From positions 1-41,243 of the forward strand of contig DAIDJF010000053.1 in the NCBI GenBank assembly GCA_027451525.1: a stretch of 41,243 nucleotides of DNA, in the 5' to 3' direction. The position numbers and the translations under genes are program-made. The stretch comes from Ktedonobacterales bacterium. Lineage in GTDB: Bacteria; Chloroflexota; Ktedonobacteria; Ktedonobacterales; Ktedonobacteraceae. Numbering within the stretch: position 1 is the stretch's first letter; each line of letters opens with the position of its first letter. Positions 38,340-41,243 of the stretch are shown piece by piece. The notes below the pieces were generated by a model that was not told where the DNA came from, did no database searches, and was given only the letters and a program-made list of their open reading frames with translations.

Positions 38340-41243
38340 ATGGTACAGGAGGAACAAGTGGAAATGTTGAAGCAGGAGCGGCAAATTATTCCACGCTGGT
38401 CAGAAATATCGCGCGCCACGTTGCTGATGAGCTTGCTTATCGGCGGCATTTCCATGATCTGTGTTTTTGTTATTGAGATTATAATTGTACTATTATTTCA
38501 TCTCGCATCTGTCTCGACCCAAAAGACAAGTTATGTATTGGCATCTTTTGCGTTTTTATTGAGTTCACCAATATTTCTGCTCATTCTCTTATTAGCATGT
38601 CTAGCAGGTATTGCCATCGCGTTATGGGGCGTACGCCCGTTTGCTATTGCAATGTATTTGCGGATGGCACATGCCGCACATCAGCGTTATCAGCAGCAAT
38701 ACATGCCATTAATTATGACAATGACTGAACGTAAAGGCCAACAGGCTGATGTACAAGGTACAGCAGTGGCTGTCCTCTCTGAGCAAGAGCAGCAATTTGC
38801 TTTGGTGGATCTGATACAACAAGATGAGAACTCTCTGGTCATGCTTGGTGCCGCCGGAACAGGCAAAACGATGGCAATGCAAGTCTATCTTTATGGTGTG
38901 TCACAAATCTCCTGGGCAGTAGCGCGTAAACAAAGCAACATCCCTGTGTATATATCGCTGCTCTCTTACAGCATATTTCTCAAATCACGTGATGCGGTAG
39001 AGGCGAATGGACCGTCTATTCATGACCTTGTGGCATTTCTCGCTACCAGTGATTTGCCTGGGATGCGCTATATACATCCCCACTTGAGTTGGCTGATGCA
39101 ACACGGGCGTTTAGTATTGCTCTGTGATGGCTTAGATGAGGTAGAAGAAGGTTTGCGTGAGGGTGTCTGTCAATCTCTGATTGATTGTATGCGTACAACG
39201 CAAAATCGTGTCATCTTGACCAGTCATAACAGTGTGTATGCCACGCAACGCGAGCTGATGAACTACATGGATAACGCATCTGTTCGTGTAATGACGCTTA
39301 TGCCGTTACAAACAAGTCAGGTAGCGGAGATCGTCGAAAAATATATTGAACGGCAGGATAAAAATTGGAAGCATACTGCTGGGCAGGTATTACAAGTCCT
39401 TGAGCATAGTCGTTTGCGCGACCATTGTGGGAATCCCATGATGTTGTTTACCTTCTTGGGCATCATCGATAAAATTGGCGTTGAACGTGGTAAGCAAGTG
39501 GATACGCGCGGTCTTCTCTTGCGAGAGGCTGTGCACCAGATGATCCAGCAAGAGCAACGACGGGCCGAGTGGAGTGGCAACGCACCGAAAGAAGAGATCG
39601 TCAAACAATTTCTTTGTGACTTTGCCTGTGCTACTCATTGGTACACAAGTGGTTATGCGCTACATGTCCCAGGTGTGCCGAGCCGAAATATAAATATAAA
39701 AGAACCATCTATGCCTGATCTCCCAGAAATAAGCCTGCGGAGCGTGCAGGAGTGGCTCAAAGAGCATCCGGCTCATGGTCCTTATATCGAAGTTGATGAA
39801 CAGAGTGTCAGTGACGAGTATGAGAGCCTGCCAGATGTGCTACGTTTCGCCTTGCGTGTTGGGTTATTAGAATGGCAAGCTGATGGCATGTTGGGTTTCT
39901 CGCACGATCTATTGGCACTATACTTTGTTGCAGAGTACTATGCGACTGCTATGCAGGCGGGGAGTGACTTAAAGCACACATTACATGCGATAGTGCATGA
40001 ACGGACGAACGGATGGAGTGAGCCAATTGCGCTATGGGCGGGCTTATTAGATAATCCGCTCTCACTGGCTGAGAACTTACTGCTTGCGGGGCGAGATGAT
40101 TCTGATGCTGTCTTGCAAGCTCTGGCCCTGAGCCTGATCTGCATTGGTGCGACGTGGCGCGCGGGGCAGAGTGAAACTCAGACGCATATTGCATCGATTA
40201 CCTTGCCTACCCGCATTGCTGATGCGCTTTCTCTCGCGGTGCATCATAAAGCCGCACGAGAGCGTTTGGCGCGGCATCTGATGCTATGTGCGGAAGAGGG
40301 CGCACCAGAGATTTACCATGCAATTGTTGCTCTCTCCTCTGTTGATGGTGTCGAGGAACTGCTTGTACTCCTTGATAAACAATTAATACCCGACGTGTTT
40401 TTTAAGCAGTTACAAGACATCGTAGATACCCCCGCTTATGAGTTGCAAGTGCGACAGATCACGCGCATCCTGGCACGCTTCGGACGTGCTGTCGTTGAGC
40501 GGGCCGCGCAATATAGTCGACCTCTGCCAGAAAGAAGTGTGCGTTTGCGTGCTGCCGCGATTGATATTTTGCGCGGTACAGAGACGAAGCGTGCTGTAGA
40601 AGCACTTGTTGCGTGCTTGAGCGATACCGAGCCAATGATTGTGAAGCGTGCTGCAACTGCCTTAGCGTATCTTGGCCCGGAACTCACTCTGGTGAGCATT
40701 ATCGAGATTTTGCAAGATCGTACCGTAACACCTTTGCGTGTCAGTATGCATCAGGCGTCATTGGCGATTCTGGAGCATTTTTTAGAGGAGAAAGATGCGC
40801 GCAGGCGACTCTCACCCGCACACTATCAAGCCATCCTTGATAGTTTTGCTCCCATCCTGACCAGCCTGTACCAGACAGAACCAACGGTACAGCAGCGCAC
40901 ACGCGCTCTTTTGGTGCAGCAGGCGCGTGCAACACAACAGACGAATGTACTGGACAATCGCAGCGAGAGAGTTATTGATGTACTCCTCTTTTGTTTTGTT
41001 TCGCAAGATGAGATAGCAGTCCGCAATGCACAGCAGGCGTTACAAGAGGTTGGTGAGGCTGCTACACCTCGTTTGTTGGATTTATCAGAGCAAGAGCAGG
41101 AGCAGGTACGCTTGCGGACGGTAGAGATTTTGCGCGTGACCCGCGATCTACGCGCCTTGCCCTATCTTTTACGGTTGCTGAGCGATCCATCAGCAGCGAT
41201 TCAGCAGGCGGCCGCAGCAGTGTTACGTCTCTATGCACCTGAG
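38340..41243 (+). CDS. Membrane-anchored NACHT NTPase with HEAT repeats (3' end beyond the window)
   Basis: At least 967 residues, open to the window edge. Two membrane spans (about 32-55 and 66-95) lie at the N-terminus. The NACHT domain follows: Walker A GAAGTGKT at residues 170-177, Walker B LLCDGLDEVEEG around Asp263, and a sensor-like VILTSHN. A helical/winged region comes next (about 320-560, with FSHDLLALYFVAEYY), then HEAT-like alpha repeats from about 690 on (RLRAAAIDILRG, KRAATALAYLGPE, LRTVEILRVTRDLRALPYLL). This is STAND-class architecture: ligand sensing by repeats, ATP-driven assembly, output possibly through the membrane. Start: ATG 38340 with AAGGGG, or GTG 38358 with ideal AGGAGG. 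No enzymatic effector domain is seen. Confidence 0.85.
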   Translation, partial: MVQEEQVEMLKQERQIIPRWSEISRATLLMSLLIGGISMICVFVIEIIIVLLFHLASVSTQKTSYVLASFAFLLSSPIFLLILLLACLAGIAIALWGVRPFAIAMYLRMAHAAHQRYQQQYMPLIMTMTERKGQQADVQGTAVAVLSEQEQQFALVDLIQQDENSLVMLGAAGTGKTMAMQVYLYGVSQISWAVARKQSNIPVYISLLSYSIFLKSRDAVEANGPSIHDLVAFLATSDLPGMRYIHPHLSWLMQHGRLVLLCDGLDEVEEGLREGVCQSLIDCMRTTQNRVILTSHNSVYATQRELMNYMDNASVRVMTLMPLQTSQVAEIVEKYIERQDKNWKHTAGQVLQVLEHSRLRDHCGNPMMLFTFLGIIDKIGVERGKQVDTRGLLLREAVHQMIQQEQRRAEWSGNAPKEEIVKQFLCDFACATHWYTSGYALHVPGVPSRNINIKEPSMPDLPEISLRSVQEWLKEHPAHGPYIEVDEQSVSDEYESLPDVLRFALRVGLLEWQADGMLGFSHDLLALYFVAEYYATAMQAGSDLKHTLHAIVHERTNGWSEPIALWAGLLDNPLSLAENLLLAGRDDSDAVLQALALSLICIGATWRAGQSETQTHIASITLPTRIADALSLAVHHKAARERLARHLMLCAEEGAPEIYHAIVALSSVDGVEELLVLLDKQLIPDVFFKQLQDIVDTPAYELQVRQITRILARFGRAVVERAAQYSRPLPERSVRLRAAAIDILRGTETKRAVEALVACLSDTEPMIVKRAATALAYLGPELTLVSIIEILQDRTVTPLRVSMHQASLAILEHFLEEKDARRRLSPAHYQAILDSFAPILTSLYQTEPTVQQRTRALLVQQARATQQTNVLDNRSERVIDVLLFCFVSQDEIAVRNAQQALQEVGEAATPRLLDLSEQEQEQVRLRTVEILRVTRDLRALPYLLRLLSDPSAAIQQAAAAVLRLYAPE

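Noticed and set aside
1..41243. CRISPR arrays, rRNA genes, prophage or integrase genes
   Set aside because: No regularly spaced short repeats, no rRNA-like sequence and no integrase or phage structural motifs were found on either strand.

Overview
The window looks like a chromosomal segment from a Ktedonobacteria-type member of the Chloroflexota. This is inferred from gene content: GH127/GH43 hemicellulases, seven-bladed WD40 lipoproteins, membrane-anchored NACHT-HEAT NTPases, DUF4395 next to a membrane thioredoxin, and long intergenic regions with transposon debris. No 16S or marker set is present to prove it. Most genes have clear GGAGG-type ribosome binding sites and sigma70-like promoters. 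The last gene runs off the right edge.

Left region (1-9635): a plant-polysaccharide (arabinogalactan-like) utilisation locus. A GH43-like enzyme and a GH127 beta-L-arabinofuranosidase are transcribed leftward. A LacI regulator, remains of a sugar ABC transporter, two permeases, a large secreted glycoside-hydrolase-like protein with binding modules and a zinc-ribbon protein run rightward. Two copies of a TTTGACCG operator sit at the two divergent promoters. The locus is visibly damaged. lacI is fused to a substrate-binding-protein gene that has lost its N-terminal part, the first permease has no normal start, and the GH127 gene abuts a truncated response regulator at the left edge.

Second region (9640-12720): two unknown membrane proteins, a small inverted-repeat element, an IS66 transposase remnant, a 167-bp MITE-like element with 4-bp target duplication, and a well-formed selenocysteine tRNA gene (selC) on the minus strand with its own promoter. 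No other selenocysteine genes are in the window.

Central region (12712-27363): housekeeping and regulatory genes. These are a HAD phosphatase, a phenylacetate-CoA-ligase-like enzyme, MiaB, a TPR protein + 39-aa basic protein + PucR regulator cluster, a Sua5 threonylcarbamoyl-AMP synthase, a LysM lytic transglycosylase, a DtxR/MntR-type regulator followed by an FTR1 iron permease with a candidate metal box, a WD40 lipoprotein, a class III aminotransferase, and a DUF4395-thioredoxin pair. Between the last two groups lies an unusual promoter-driven, highly structured non-coding unit carrying a degenerate tRNA-Gly-like sequence (about 26068-26391).

Right region (27656-41243): a GH3 beta-glucosidase, a class I aminotransferase, a truncated VC0807-like gene, an aminoglycoside-phosphotransferase-fold kinase, CtaG, then a four-gene leftward operon (NagZ-like GH3, membrane protein, polysaccharide flippase, Aat leucyl/phenylalanyl transferase). 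A divergent NACHT-HEAT STAND NTPase, truncated by the window end, closes it. The candidates most worth follow-up are the structured RNA unit at 26.1-26.4 kb, selC, and the membrane NACHT protein.
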